Source: Acidobacteriota bacterium (GTDB lineage: Bacteria; Acidobacteriota; Terriglobia; Bryobacterales; Bryobacteraceae). From it: a DNA stretch of 64,000 nucleotides. The position numbers and the translations under genes were made by a program. The notes under the pieces are model-generated. The model saw only the letters and a list, made by a program, of their open reading frames with translations. It was not told the origin of the DNA and ran no database searches. The stretch is taken from the NCBI GenBank assembly GCA_018268935.1, contig JAFDVS010000053.1:1-64000 (forward strand). The letters run 5' to 3'. Shown one piece after another: positions 50,194 through 59,768 of this stretch; within the stretch, counting starts at the first letter, position 1; each line of letters begins with the position of its first letter.

Positions 50194-50205
50194 TTCTCCG
50201 TCTCC

Positions 50206-51390
50206 TTAATCGCAGATTGGTCCCTGTTTGGGATCGATGAAAAGCCAAAGCAACGCGCCGATCGCGTAGACAGCCGCCGCAACCCAGAATACAGCGGCGA
50301 AGGTGCCGCTCACCTCAGCCAGCCACGCCGCGGCAATCGGCGCTGCAGTGCCTGAAATGCTGGACGCCAGATTCATGTAGCCCGAGGTTGTGCCTCCGAA
50401 GCGCCCACCCACGTCCACGCACGTCGCCCAGGCCACCGGCAACGTCACGTCGTGAAGGCCCGCAGCCAGTACAAGGCCGAAGATAGCCGACTCGCCCGAT
50501 TCCGCATAGGTGGAACCAACGAAAGCAATCGCGCTGAACAGGAACCCGCAGACGCCCACCACGCGGCGTCCCAAGCGATCCGCCAACAGGCCTCCCACCA
50601 GGCTCCCGGCTGCGCCGGCCAACAAAGGCAGTGAGGCGTAGAACCCGGAACGCCCCAAACTCAGCCCATGTTCCTTCATCAGAAACGTCGGCAACCAGGT
50701 CACGAAAAACTGAAATCCGAATCCCGATGCGAAGTAGGCCCAGAACAACGCCAGCAGCGTGCCGTTCGTTAACAGAGAACGCCATGGGACAGGGTCTAAC
50801 GTGACCGCCTGCGCCTTGCTCTGCGGATTATCCCTGTACCAGCGCATCCAAGCCAGACACCAGAGGATGCCCACCGCGCCGAACTGCGCGAAGGTCCACC
50901 GCCAGCCCGCCCACGCAATTGTCGCCGCCGCCACGGCCGGGGCGAGCGCGCCTCCTAACCGGGACCCCGTCCACATGACTCCATTCGCCCTGCTGCGCCG
51001 CTCCGGCGGAAACCAATGCGACAGCGCGCGAGAGAGGGTGGGAAATGCGCCCGCTTCCATTGCGCCAAAGGCAAACCGGATGGCCAACAGCGAACCATAC
51101 GCGCGGGCCGCGCCAGTCAGCATCGTGAATAGCGACCAGCCGCCCACGATGCGGACCATCATCAGCTTTTGTCCCCAGCGGTCGCCCAGCCAACCCGATG
51201 GCACTTCTGCCAGCGCATAGGCGATGTTGAAAATGCTGAACACATATCCCATCTGCACTTGCGTCAGGCCCAGTTCCATTTGCATCGCCGGCGCCGCTGT
51301 AGAAAGGCATACCCGGTCAAAGTAAGTGAGCATGGCAGCGGTGAAGACGAGTGCGAGCACGCGTTGCTGGCCACTGGCCAGTTCGCTCAA
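50206..51390 (-). CDS. MFS transporter (ACS/organic anion type)
   Basis: A 394-residue inner-membrane transporter with about twelve hydrophobic helices. It starts LALVFTAAMLTYFDRVCLS and has the MFS motif after helix 2 (GWLGDRWGQKLMM) and SHWFPPERRSRANGV between helices 4 and 5, resembling anion:cation symporters such as hexuronate or phthalate carriers. I placed the start at a TTG (51390) whose next base completes the stop codon of the upstream aminotransferase gene (TTGA overlap); longer frames begin inside that gene. The three genes aminotransferase, transporter and creatininase form one operon. Confidence 0.88.
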   Translation of the reverse strand: MSELASGQQRVLALVFTAAMLTYFDRVCLSTAAPAMQMELGLTQVQMGYVFSIFNIAYALAEVPSGWLGDRWGQKLMMVRIVGGWSLFTMLTGAARAYGSLLAIRFAFGAMEAGAFPTLSRALSHWFPPERRSRANGVMWTGSRLGGALAPAVAAATIAWAGWRWTFAQFGAVGILWCLAWMRWYRDNPQSKAQAVTLDPVPWRSLLTNGTLLALFWAYFASGFGFQFFVTWLPTFLMKEHGLSLGRSGFYASLPLLAGAAGSLVGGLLADRLGRRVVGVCGFLFSAIAFVGSTYAESGESAIFGLVLAAGLHDVTLPVAWATCVDVGGRFGGTTSGYMNLASSISGTAAPIAAAWLAEVSGTFAAVFWVAAAVYAIGALLWLFIDPKQGPICD

Positions 51391-52676
51391 AGCGCACCAT
51401 CCTCGCCAAGCCAGTCCAGCGTGCGGCGAAACGCGTCCACGGTGCGTTCCACATCGCCGTCCGTGTGCACGGAGGAGCAGAGTCCCCCCGGCCAGCCGTT
51501 CAGATCCACACCATGGCACAACATGCCGAGCCGGATCTTGTGCACCAGGCTCAGCGGAACAGTTCCCTTCTGCACCGGCGGTGCCGTACCCACCGGATGA
51601 ATATGAAATTCAGAGAAGCACCCATGGACCACCCAGCTCACACCCTTGCGCCGGATGGCTTCGTTGCAGCCTTCGCGAATCATAGCCGCGGCATGGTTGG
51701 CGTGCGCCAGCGCATTCGTGTCTCTCACCTGCTGCAGCGTCGCGATGCCTGCGGCTGCGGAAACCGGCTCCGCATTGTACGTGCCCTGGTGCATCACACG
51801 CGGCGGGCCCGTGGCCGTGTAGTCCAGCGGCGCCAGGATATCCGCCCTTCCCACAATCGCTGCACCGGGAAAACCGCCGGCCAGAATCTTGGCCAGTACG
51901 GTGAGATCGGGCGGAACCCCGAAGTGCTTCTGCGCGCCACCAGACGAGCAGCGAAAGCCGCTGATCACTTCATCAAAGATCAGCAGCACTTTCCGTGCGG
52001 CGGTCGCCGCGCGCAAATCGTGAAGAAACGCACCGCCGGTGGGAATCATTCCAAAGGAGGCGCCTGTCGGCTCCAGGATCACCGCGGCGACATCGTCACG
52101 CTCCGCCAGCACATGCTTCACTCCATCGATGTCATTCGGCGGAAGCAGGATGACATCGTCCACAAGGCCATCCACCACCCCATCGGCGCCGCCTGCGGAA
52201 AAGCACACATGATCGTGCCATCCATGAAAATGGCCTGCAAAACGAATGATCTTCGCCTTTTTTTGGAAAGCTCGCGCCAGGCGGATGCCCAGCATTGACG
52301 CCTCAGTGCCGGTAACCGTGAAGCGCACCCTTTCTGCGCTGGGGACCATTTCCCGGATCAGATCGGCCCACTGGATTTCCAATTCGTGCGAAGCCCCGTA
52401 GTGCACGCCAAGGCTCAGCTGCGCGCTCACCGCGTCGATCACGGCTGGATGATTGTGCCCGAGAATCAGGGCTCCGTGGCCGCCGAAGTAGTCCACATAC
52501 TCGTTTCCATCCACGTCGCGCTTCCGCGCGCCGGAGGCCTGCGTCACATAGATCGGGTAGGGTTCCAGGTAGCGCCCGACGTGGGTCACACCGTTGGGAA
52601 ACAGGCTGCTTGCCTTGCTGTGCAGACGGAGCGATCCGGGTGTGCGTCGTTCAAACTCATCAAGTATCCGCGGCAT
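51387..52676 (-). CDS. Class-III aminotransferase (glutamate-1-semialdehyde aminomutase-like)
   Basis: A 429-residue PLP enzyme of the class-III family. Landmarks are GHGALILGHNHPAV, VRFTVTGTEASMLGIRLAR (phosphate binding), GWHDHVCFSAGG, LIFDEVISGFRCSSGGAQ (PLP Asp) and the Schiff-base Lys in LTVLAKILAGGFPGAAI. It resembles HemL but lacks clear evidence for a porphyrin role and is coupled to a transporter and a creatininase, so a catabolic transaminase or aminomutase is more likely. A TAGATT element ends 6 bases before the ATG, suggesting a leaderless transcript. Confidence 0.85.
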   Translation of the reverse strand: MPRILDEFERRTPGSLRLHSKASSLFPNGVTHVGRYLEPYPIYVTQASGARKRDVDGNEYVDYFGGHGALILGHNHPAVIDAVSAQLSLGVHYGASHELEIQWADLIREMVPSAERVRFTVTGTEASMLGIRLARAFQKKAKIIRFAGHFHGWHDHVCFSAGGADGVVDGLVDDVILLPPNDIDGVKHVLAERDDVAAVILEPTGASFGMIPTGGAFLHDLRAATAARKVLLIFDEVISGFRCSSGGAQKHFGVPPDLTVLAKILAGGFPGAAIVGRADILAPLDYTATGPPRVMHQGTYNAEPVSAAAGIATLQQVRDTNALAHANHAAAMIREGCNEAIRRKGVSWVVHGCFSEFHIHPVGTAPPVQKGTVPLSLVHKIRLGMLCHGVDLNGWPGGLCSSVHTDGDVERTVDAFRRTLDWLGEDGAL

Positions 52677-52682
52677 CTGTGC

Positions 52683-52688
52683 AATCTA
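52683..52688 (-). promoter_or_regulatory. -10-like element TAGATT
   Basis: TAGATT on the minus strand lies 6 bases before the ATG at 52676. It matches four of six consensus bases and no Shine-Dalgarno is present. It would drive the aminotransferase, transporter and creatininase genes. Confidence 0.3.
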
Positions 52689-52722
52689 CCAGAGATGCCG
52701 CCGGATGCGCCAACCAGGTAAG

Positions 52723-53844
52723 CTAGTGGGCCTCCGCGCCTCGTGACACGTGACGATCGGCCACAACCGTCACCTGCATGTCCTTGGCGGCGCGTATCAC
52801 CTTCATCACCAGGTTCCGCCTGCCGGCAAACAAGGGAATGCGCGAGCGCTGCGGCTTCGAAAGAAAGATCTGCGTGATGGCGTTCGTGTAGGCGAATCCA
52901 ACCAACGCCTCGGCCTCATCCTCGGCATCCAGCACTCTCGTCTCGATGTGCAGCTTGCGGGCGAAATCCAGATGCCGTTCCGTGGCCGCTTCCAGGCCTG
53001 CCCCATGCCCTACAGCGACGGCGAAACACTCCGCCCTGAGGTAATCGGCCACGCGGCGAGCGCGGCGGATGAGCCCCACCGTCGCCGGCGAATCGGTGAC
53101 GTGGATCAGTATCCGTTCGTGTTCCGCGGGCGCCGCATTTCGCAACAGCTCTTCCCTGCTTCGAGGCTCTTCTCCGTCCTGACGCAGATCCACCTCATGC
53201 GCGGTCTGGCGAAGCGCCATCTCTCTGAGTGCGGCGAGAGTCGGCTCCTTGAAGAAATTCTCCTTCGCCCGTTGCGCCTTATCCCGCGAATAGACGACGC
53301 CCCGATCCAGGCGGTTCAACAACGCGCCCGGCGTAAGGTCCACCAGCACCATCTCATCAGCCCGCTTCATGACCCAATCGGGTACGGTTTCACGCACCTG
53401 CACACCGGACATTTCGCGCACCTGATCGTTGAGGCTCTCCAGATGCTGGATGTTCATCGTGGTGATGACGTCGATGCCGGCATCGAGCAGCACCAGCACA
53501 TCCTCCCATCGCTTGTTGCGCGCACAGCCCGGCACATTCGTATGAGGAAACTCGTCTACCAGGCAGATTTGCGGATGGCGGACCACAATCGCCTCGGTGT
53601 CCATCTCTTCGAAGCGCCGGCCCCGGTATTCCACAATGCGCCGCGGCACCATCTCCAACCCGTGCGCTTTCGCGATCGTGTCGCTTCTGCCATGGGGTTC
53701 AAAGTAGCCGATCACGACATCGCGGCCCGCATCCAACAATGCGTGGCCTTCGACCAACATGCGAAATGTCTTCCCGACACCGGCCGCATAGCCGAGGATG
53801 ATCGTAAGCTTGCCGGCCGCTTCCATGCCCTTAGGGTACGGCAC
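52723..53844 (-). CDS. Stand-alone KdpD sensor protein (KdpD + Usp domains), copy 2
   Basis: A 373-residue cytoplasmic protein equal to the N-terminal part of KdpD. Residues about 10-220 are the KdpD sensor domain with a Walker A-like GYAAGVGKTFRML, GYFEPHGRSDT and the canonical ICLVDEFPHTNVPG; residues about 245-370 are a universal-stress-like domain (ERILIHVTDSPATVGLIRRA). It lacks membrane helices and the kinase transmitter, which are supplied by the separate gene at 61156. The GTG at 53844 overlaps the upstream gene; an ATG at 53826 (MEAAGKLTIIL) is an equally good start. It is the last gene of the kdp locus. Confidence 0.85.
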   Translation of the reverse strand: MPYPKGMEAAGKLTIILGYAAGVGKTFRMLVEGHALLDAGRDVVIGYFEPHGRSDTIAKAHGLEMVPRRIVEYRGRRFEEMDTEAIVVRHPQICLVDEFPHTNVPGCARNKRWEDVLVLLDAGIDVITTMNIQHLESLNDQVREMSGVQVRETVPDWVMKRADEMVLVDLTPGALLNRLDRGVVYSRDKAQRAKENFFKEPTLAALREMALRQTAHEVDLRQDGEEPRSREELLRNAAPAEHERILIHVTDSPATVGLIRRARRVADYLRAECFAVAVGHGAGLEAATERHLDFARKLHIETRVLDAEDEAEALVGFAYTNAITQIFLSKPQRSRIPLFAGRRNLVMKVIRAAKDMQVTVVADRHVSRGAEAH

Positions 53845-54910
53845 CTTGTTCTTTCTGTGGAAAAATGCGGATGTCGATGCCTCCCGATTCGAGGATGAGG
53901 CGTTCCACAGGATTCACGCGAAACCGCTCCAGGAAACCGCTCCGCTGGCTGTGTCCCACGAAGATCTGCGTGATTCCTGCCCTGTTGGCGAACTCCAGTA
54001 TGGCGGCCACCACGTCTTCGCCATGCAGCATGGCGATCTGCGCATCGGCATTTCGCGCCATCTGCAGATTGGCGTCGAGCGTTCGTTGATCCTGCGGTGA
54101 AAGATCGTGCTGCCCCACGTAGGCGACAAACAGCTCACCGTGGAAGCGTTGCGCCTGGCGCTTGCCGCGCTCGATCATCAAACCGGCGTTGGAGCGCGGC
54201 GTAATGCACACCAGAATGCGTTCCTGGGCGCCATAGCTCTGCTCGATTCCATGCCGCTGCAGATACCGGACCAATTGCGCATCCACAACTTCGGCGGCCA
54301 GCACTAACGCGATCTCCCGCAGTTCGGAAAGTTGCCGTGGATTCCGCTCCACACAATCCTCGGGCGGTGCATCCACCACTTCAATGTCGTCGGCCTTCAG
54401 AAGGAAGTCGCGGGGCACCGAATCGGCCACCGCCTTTCCCCGAATTGCCTCCACCTGCGCTTGCTTCTCCTCGATGTACTGCAGGTTAACCGTGGTGATC
54501 ACTGAGATCCCGCCGGCCAGCAGATCCTCCACATCCTGCCATCGCTGCGGATTGCGGCTTCCGGCTGGATTTCGATAGGCCAGTCCGTCAATGAGACAGA
54601 TAGACGGACGCCTCTGCAGCAACTTGGGAACATCGATCTGTGGCCCGCCACGAACGGTGGAGAGCGGAATCACTTCCAGGCCTTCCAGCAATTGATCGAC
54701 GGCTGCATCGGACTTCGGTTGAACCGCGCCAACCACCACATCCTGACCGCGCAACTTCCTGCGCCGCCCTTCATCCAGCATGCGGAACGATTTGCCCACA
54801 CCCGATGCATAGCCTAGGAACACTTTGAGCTTGCCGCGTTTGTGATGCGCTTCTTCCGCTTCCACGCGGCGCAGCAGTTCTTCCGGGGACGGCCTTCGTT
54901 TGTCCTGCAT
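53831..54910 (-). CDS. Stand-alone KdpD sensor protein (KdpD + Usp domains), copy 1
   Basis: A 359-residue paralogue of the next gene. The sensor domain shows FLGYASGVGKSFRMLDEG and AVQPKSDAAVD, but the usual DE-x-x-HTN-x-PG block is altered to IDGLAYRNPAGSRN, losing the Walker B glutamate and the histidine. The Usp domain is well preserved (ERILVCITPRSNAGLMIERG, ITQIFVGHSQRSG), so nucleotide or c-di-AMP-type ligand binding may be retained there. No transmitter domain is present. It begins 4 bases after the small lipoprotein gene in the kdp locus. Confidence 0.85.
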   Translation of the reverse strand: MQDKRRPSPEELLRRVEAEEAHHKRGKLKVFLGYASGVGKSFRMLDEGRRRKLRGQDVVVGAVQPKSDAAVDQLLEGLEVIPLSTVRGGPQIDVPKLLQRRPSICLIDGLAYRNPAGSRNPQRWQDVEDLLAGGISVITTVNLQYIEEKQAQVEAIRGKAVADSVPRDFLLKADDIEVVDAPPEDCVERNPRQLSELREIALVLAAEVVDAQLVRYLQRHGIEQSYGAQERILVCITPRSNAGLMIERGKRQAQRFHGELFVAYVGQHDLSPQDQRTLDANLQMARNADAQIAMLHGEDVVAAILEFANRAGITQIFVGHSQRSGFLERFRVNPVERLILESGGIDIRIFPQKEQGAVP

Positions 54911-54914
54911 GCGG

Positions 54915-55241
54915 CTAACTTGAGCTTAAGCCTCCTTCCACGTGATCCACGCTCCACCGGCCGCCGCTGCGTTGCAGCTTGCACCTCACCGTGCGCTTCA
55001 TTCCGGCGCGTCCCTCGAAAGGAAGGATCTTCGCAACTACGATGGCTTCCTGAGCGGAGAGGAAGCGTACCGTTTCGATTTCGATGTGGCTTTCCGGCAA
55101 GTGCTCCCGTTGCATCAATTCGGAGATCACCAGATGGCGGATCGCCTGCTCATCGCCGCGGGCGCAGGAAGCCAGAACGCAGAACAGAAGCAGGGCTGCC
55201 GGAACAATAGAGCGCATCCGCGTGGAAATCATGACCACCAC
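54915..55241 (-). CDS. Small putative lipoprotein in the kdp locus
   Basis: A 108-residue protein with a signal-like start and a lipobox candidate (LLLFCVLASCARGDE; Cys after LAS). The mature part is short and beta-rich (ESHIEIETVRFLSAQEAIVVA, RTVRCKLQRSGGRWSVDHVEG). I do not recognise a family. It lies 25 bases after kdpC and 4 bases before the first KdpD-like gene, so co-expression with the potassium system is likely. The exact start is uncertain because ATG codons at 55241, 55232 and 55217 are all possible. Confidence 0.6.
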   Translation of the reverse strand: MVVMISTRMRSIVPAALLLFCVLASCARGDEQAIRHLVISELMQREHLPESHIEIETVRFLSAQEAIVVAKILPFEGRAGMKRTVRCKLQRSGGRWSVDHVEGGLSSS

Positions 55242-55266
55242 CCTCCATTCCTTCCGCCGTTGGAAT

Positions 55267-55848
55267 CTACTTCGTGAGAGGGAACTTTCGATCGAGTTCC
55301 AGATTCAGCATCAGTACGTTCACTCGCGGTTCTCCGAGGAAACCAAGATCACGGCCCTCCGTGAATTGCTCCACCAAGGATAGAATTGCCGCGGTGGAAG
55401 CACCGCGCGCCACGGCGACTCGCGGCGCCTGTAATTGCGCCGACGCCGGGCTCACATGCGGATCGAGCCCACTTGCGCTCGCAGTCAGCATATCGGCGGG
55501 AAGATCCGCGGTAATCTTCTCTTCAACGCGCGCCTTCTCTGCGGAAGCCTTCACACGGTCGATGAGCTTCTGGCTGGTCGGACCGAGGTTCGACCCACCA
55601 GAGGCGGATGCATCGTAGCCATCACTTCCCGCCGCCGATGGCCGCGGCCGGAAATATTCCGGACGTGTGAAACTCTGGCCGATGAGCGAAGAGCCGGCTA
55701 CCTTCCCGCCGCGGTACACCAGGCTTCCGTTGGCCTGAGACGGGAAAACCATCTGGCAGATCGCCGTCACTACTCCCGGATAGATCAGCCCCGTCAACAC
55801 CGTCAGCAATAGTGTCATGCGCAATCCAGGCATCATTTGCTTCCACAT
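55267..55848 (-). CDS. kdpC: Potassium-transporting ATPase subunit KdpC
   Basis: A 193-residue subunit anchored by one N-terminal membrane helix (GLRMTLLLTVLTGLIYPGVV). Family blocks are clear: GSLVYRGGKVAGSSLIGQSF, YFRPRPSAAGSDGYDASASG-type segment, SNLGPTSQKLID, PADMLTASASGLDPHVSP and the C-terminal EPRVNVLMLNLELD. KdpC stabilises nucleotide binding and assembly of the KdpFABC complex in the inner membrane. A GGAGG ribosome site overlaps the end of kdpB, 12 bases upstream. Confidence 0.96.
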   Translation of the reverse strand: MWKQMMPGLRMTLLLTVLTGLIYPGVVTAICQMVFPSQANGSLVYRGGKVAGSSLIGQSFTRPEYFRPRPSAAGSDGYDASASGGSNLGPTSQKLIDRVKASAEKARVEEKITADLPADMLTASASGLDPHVSPASAQLQAPRVAVARGASTAAILSLVEQFTEGRDLGFLGEPRVNVLMLNLELDRKFPLTK

Positions 55849-55860
55849 ATTCCAACCTCC

Positions 55861-57975
55861 TCAGGCCAGGCCCAACACATGCACCACACGGTCAATCACC
55901 CATATGCCGGGGAACGGTGCGATCAATCCCCCCAGTCCGTAGATGAGCAGATTGCGGCGCAGCAACGTCCCCGCGCCTTCCGGACGATACTTCACCCCGC
56001 GCAGCGCCAGCGGCACCAGCGCGATGATGATCAGCGCGTTAAAAATCACCGCCGCAAGCACCGCGCTCTTCGGATTGTGCAGACCCATGATGTTCAGTGC
56101 GCCCAGCGCCGGATAGGTGGCCATGAACATCGCGGGAATAATGGCGAAGTACTTCGCCACATCGTTGGCGATGGAGAAGGTAGTCAGTGCGCCACGGGTG
56201 ATCAGCAACTGCTTGCCGATGGCAACCACTTCAATCAGCTTCGTCGGATTGGAGTCCAGGTCCACCATGTTTCCCGCTTCCTTGGCGGCCATGGTTCCGG
56301 TGTTCATGGCCAGCCCCACATCGGCCTGCGCCAAGGCGGGAGCATCATTCGTACCATCGCCGGTCATGGCAACCAGCCGTCCTTCGGCCTGCTCTTTCTT
56401 GATGTAGTTCAATTTGTCCGCTGGTGAAGCCTGCGCCAGAAAGTTATCGACACCGGCTTCCGCCGCAATCGCCGCCGCGGTGAGAGGATTGTCACCGGTG
56501 ATCATCACCGTCTGTATGCCCATGCGCCGGAGTTGCGCCAGGCGCTCTTTCATTCCGCCCTTCACCACATCCTTCAGATGGATCACTCCCAGCGCCCTAC
56601 GGCCGTTGGCTACAGCAAGCGGTGTGCCACCCTGGCGTGAGATTCGCTCCGTGATCTCCCGCAGTTCGGGCGGCACAGTGCCGCCGTTCTCCTTCACGAA
56701 CTGCGCAATCGAATCCGCCGCGCCTTTTCGGAGATGATCGCTGTTGATATCGACGCCGCTCATCCTGGTATACGCGGAGAAAGGAATGAAGTGCGCTTCG
56801 TGATGCGACAACTCGCGGCCGCGCAAGCCATACTTCTGCTTCGCCAGCACAACCACGGACCTGCCTTCGGGCGTCTCATCGGCAAGGCTCGACAACTGTG
56901 CCGCTTCGGCCAGTTCCTGCTCCGTCACTCCGCCAATGGGAAGCAACTCCACCGCCTGGCGGTTGCCGATGGTGATCGTTCCGGTCTTATCCAGCAGCAG
57001 CGTGTTGACATCGCCCGACGCCTCAACGGCCTTGCCACTCATGGCGAGCACATTGTGCTGCATCACGCGATCCATGCCCGCGATGCCGATCGCGGAGAGC
57101 AGCCCGCCGATGGTTGTCGGGATCAGGCAGACCAGCAGCGACACCAGCACGGCCACGCTCGGCACGGCGCCCGATCCCGCCGATGCGGCTGCGTATTGCG
57201 AGAACGGCTGCAGTGTGACCACGGCCAGAAGGAAGATCAGCGTGAGCCCCGCGATAAGGATATTAAGCGCGATCTCATTGGGCGTCTTCTGCCTCTCGGC
57301 GCCTTCCACCAATGCGATCATCCGGTCGAGAAATGTTTCGCCGGGGTTCGAGGTGATCTTGATCTTGATCTCGTCGGAGAGGACGCGCGTGCCACCAGTG
57401 ACGGCAGACCGGTCGCCGCCGGATTCGCGAATCACAGGGGCGCTTTCGCCCGTGATCACGGATTCGTCCACCGTGGCGATGCCTTCCACCACCTCTCCGT
57501 CGCCAGGGATGATGTCGCCCGCTTCACAAATCACGAAGTCACCGGCGCGCAATTGAGAGGCGGAGACCTTCTCCGTCCGGCCGCCTGAGATCACGCGTTT
57601 GGCCATGGAATCCGTCTTCGTCTTGCGCAGCGTATCGGCCTGAGCCTTGCCCCTTGCCTCCGCCATCGCTTCGGCGAAATTGGCGAACAGCACGGTAAAC
57701 CACAGCCACAGCGAGATCTGCACATTGAAGCCCGCATCGGCCGAACCCCTGCTGAAATCCTGAATCAGCAAGAGCGTGGTGATCACCGCCCCCACTTCCA
57801 CCACGAAGATCACAGGATTCTTCAGTAGCTGCACCGGGTTCAGCTTCACGAACGATTCGCGGATGGCGCGCTGCAGGATCTCCCGGTCCCACAGTGGCCG
57901 CGAGTGAGCGAGCTTCTTCGGCAGTAAATCCGTGGGGTCCGATGCCGCTCGCACGGGCGCCGTTTGCGTGTGCAT
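55861..57975 (-). CDS. kdpB: Potassium-transporting P-type ATPase subunit KdpB
   Basis: A 704-residue P-type ATPase that hydrolyses ATP to drive potassium uptake with KdpA. The phosphorylated Asp is Asp329 in LLLDKTGTITIGN; the actuator loop is DESVITGESAPVIRESG, the nucleotide domain has KGAADSIAQFV, and the hinge has VAMTGDGTNDAPALAQADVG. Hydrophobic helices match the family, with PTTIGGLLSAIG in the core helix. The length is usual. The gene begins 2 bases after kdpA on the same strand. Confidence 0.98.
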   Translation of the reverse strand: MHTQTAPVRAASDPTDLLPKKLAHSRPLWDREILQRAIRESFVKLNPVQLLKNPVIFVVEVGAVITTLLLIQDFSRGSADAGFNVQISLWLWFTVLFANFAEAMAEARGKAQADTLRKTKTDSMAKRVISGGRTEKVSASQLRAGDFVICEAGDIIPGDGEVVEGIATVDESVITGESAPVIRESGGDRSAVTGGTRVLSDEIKIKITSNPGETFLDRMIALVEGAERQKTPNEIALNILIAGLTLIFLLAVVTLQPFSQYAAASAGSGAVPSVAVLVSLLVCLIPTTIGGLLSAIGIAGMDRVMQHNVLAMSGKAVEASGDVNTLLLDKTGTITIGNRQAVELLPIGGVTEQELAEAAQLSSLADETPEGRSVVVLAKQKYGLRGRELSHHEAHFIPFSAYTRMSGVDINSDHLRKGAADSIAQFVKENGGTVPPELREITERISRQGGTPLAVANGRRALGVIHLKDVVKGGMKERLAQLRRMGIQTVMITGDNPLTAAAIAAEAGVDNFLAQASPADKLNYIKKEQAEGRLVAMTGDGTNDAPALAQADVGLAMNTGTMAAKEAGNMVDLDSNPTKLIEVVAIGKQLLITRGALTTFSIANDVAKYFAIIPAMFMATYPALGALNIMGLHNPKSAVLAAVIFNALIIIALVPLALRGVKYRPEGAGTLLRRNLLIYGLGGLIAPFPGIWVIDRVVHVLGLA

Positions 57976-57977
57976 GA

Positions 57978-59768
57978 TTAGAACAACCTCCCTTCGAGCA
58001 TGAGAAAGTGCTCGACAATCGGACTCAGTGAAAGCGCCGGGAAGAACGTCAGTGCCCCGACGATGATCACGGTGCCGATCAACAAGGTCACGAACAGCGG
58101 TCCATGCGTGGGCAGCGTGCCGGTGGTCACCGCCAGCTTCTTCTTCGCCGCCAGGCTGCCTGCCGCGGCAAGCATCGGGATAATGATCAGGAAACGCCCC
58201 ACTAGCATCGACAATCCGATGGTGAGGTTGTACCAGGGAGTGTTGGCGCTGATGCCGGCGAACGCGCTGCCGTTATTGCCCGCGCCGCTCGAGTAGGCAT
58301 ACAGGATTTCCGCAAATCCGTGCGGGCCGCCATTGTTGAGGTTGCCGGTGGCCGCGCCATAGCTCCCGTTCCAATGCGAATCCTTCGCAAAGGAGATGAC
58401 TGAACTCGCCCCCGTGAACAGCAGGATCACGCTGGAGGTCGCGATGAGCGCCAGCATCGCCATCTTCACTTCCTTCGCTTCGATCTTTTTGCCCAGATAC
58501 TCCGGCGTGCGGCCGACCATCAGTCCCGCGATAAACACCGCAAGGATGGCGAACAGCAGCATTCCGTACAGTCCGGCGCCGGTTCCGCCGAAAATCACTT
58601 CACCCGACTGCATATTGAACAAGGGCACCATGCCCCCGATAGGAGTGAAGCTGTCGTGCATCCCGATCACCGCGCCGCAACTGGCGGCCGTTGTGATGGT
58701 GGCAAACAGAGCCGTAGCCGCGATGCCGAAGCGGACCTCTTTGCCCTCCATATTGCCGCCGGGCTGGGTGTCGCTGGCCGCGGAAAGTACGCCGATCTTC
58801 GACAGATTCGGATTTCCGCTCTGCTCCGCCGCATAGACAATCAGCACACCGCAAAGAAACAGGACACTCATCGCCGCCAGCAGTGCCCAGCCTTGCCGCG
58901 TATCGCCCACCATCCTGCCGAACGTGTAGGTCAATCCCGCGGGAATGAGGAAGATCATCAGCATCTGTACAAAGTTGGTGAGCGGCGTGGGATTCTCAAA
59001 CGGATGCGCCGAGTTGGCGTTGAAGAAGCCGCCACCGTTGGTCCCGATCATCTTGATGGCTTCCTGCGAAGCAACCGGCCCCTGCGCGATCACCTGCGTC
59101 TTTCCTTCCAACGTGGTGGCCTGTGTGTACGGCGCCAGATTCTGAATCACGCCTTGCGAGCACAGAAATAGCGCCCCGGCCAGTGACAGCGGCAGAAAGA
59201 TGTACACCACCGCGCGCGTCAAGTCCACCCAGAAGTTGCCGATTGAACTCGCCTGCTGCCGCGCAAAGCCGCGGATCAGCGCGATGGCAATGGCAACGCC
59301 TGCCGCCGCCGAGGCAAAATTCTGAACCGTCAACGCGGCCATCTGAACCAGATAGCTGAGCGTTGTTTCCCCTACGTAAGATTGCCAATTGGTGTTGGTG
59401 ACAAAACTTACTGCCGTGTTGAACGCCAGGTCCGGGGTCATTGCGGTCGCATTCGCCGGCGCACGGTGAGTCGAAAAAGCTGCCGGGTTCAGCGGCAACA
59501 TTCCCTGCAACCGCTGCAGTGCGTACACGAACAGAAAGCTGAAGAAACTGAAGGAGAGCACGCTGCCTGCGTATTGGGTCCAACGCTGCTCAGCCTCTTC
59601 GCGAACTCCCGCCAACGCATAGCAGAGGCGCTCCAGCGGGCGTAGCAAAGGGTGCAGGAACGTTCGCTCCCCCGCGAAGACGCGCCCCATGAACACACCC
59701 ATCGGCTTCGCCAAAGCGACGATCATCACAAGGTAGATCAGAATTTGAAACAGTCCATTTCCAGTCAT
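57978..59768 (-). CDS. kdpA: Potassium-transporting ATPase subunit KdpA
   Basis: A 596-residue membrane subunit that forms the potassium-selective pore. It has about ten helices and four selectivity-filter-like repeats, including FVTNTNWQSYVGE, IGTNGGGFFNANSAHPFENP and the late AYSSGAGNNGSAFAG. The ATG at 59768 overlaps the kdpF stop by four bases (ATGA), which sets the start; further upstream in-frame codons run through kdpF. Potassium enters here and is moved to the cytoplasm by KdpB. Confidence 0.97.
   Translation of the reverse strand: MTGNGLFQILIYLVMIVALAKPMGVFMGRVFAGERTFLHPLLRPLERLCYALAGVREEAEQRWTQYAGSVLSFSFFSFLFVYALQRLQGMLPLNPAAFSTHRAPANATAMTPDLAFNTAVSFVTNTNWQSYVGETTLSYLVQMAALTVQNFASAAAGVAIAIALIRGFARQQASSIGNFWVDLTRAVVYIFLPLSLAGALFLCSQGVIQNLAPYTQATTLEGKTQVIAQGPVASQEAIKMIGTNGGGFFNANSAHPFENPTPLTNFVQMLMIFLIPAGLTYTFGRMVGDTRQGWALLAAMSVLFLCGVLIVYAAEQSGNPNLSKIGVLSAASDTQPGGNMEGKEVRFGIAATALFATITTAASCGAVIGMHDSFTPIGGMVPLFNMQSGEVIFGGTGAGLYGMLLFAILAVFIAGLMVGRTPEYLGKKIEAKEVKMAMLALIATSSVILLFTGASSVISFAKDSHWNGSYGAATGNLNNGGPHGFAEILYAYSSGAGNNGSAFAGISANTPWYNLTIGLSMLVGRFLIIIPMLAAAGSLAAKKKLAVTTGTLPTHGPLFVTLLIGTVIIVGALTFFPALSLSPIVEHFLMLEGRLF

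Noticed and set aside
51387..52676. hemL (glutamate-1-semialdehyde aminomutase of tetrapyrrole synthesis)
   Set aside because: The fold fits, but coupling to an MFS transporter and a creatininase points to catabolism, and no other heme gene is near.
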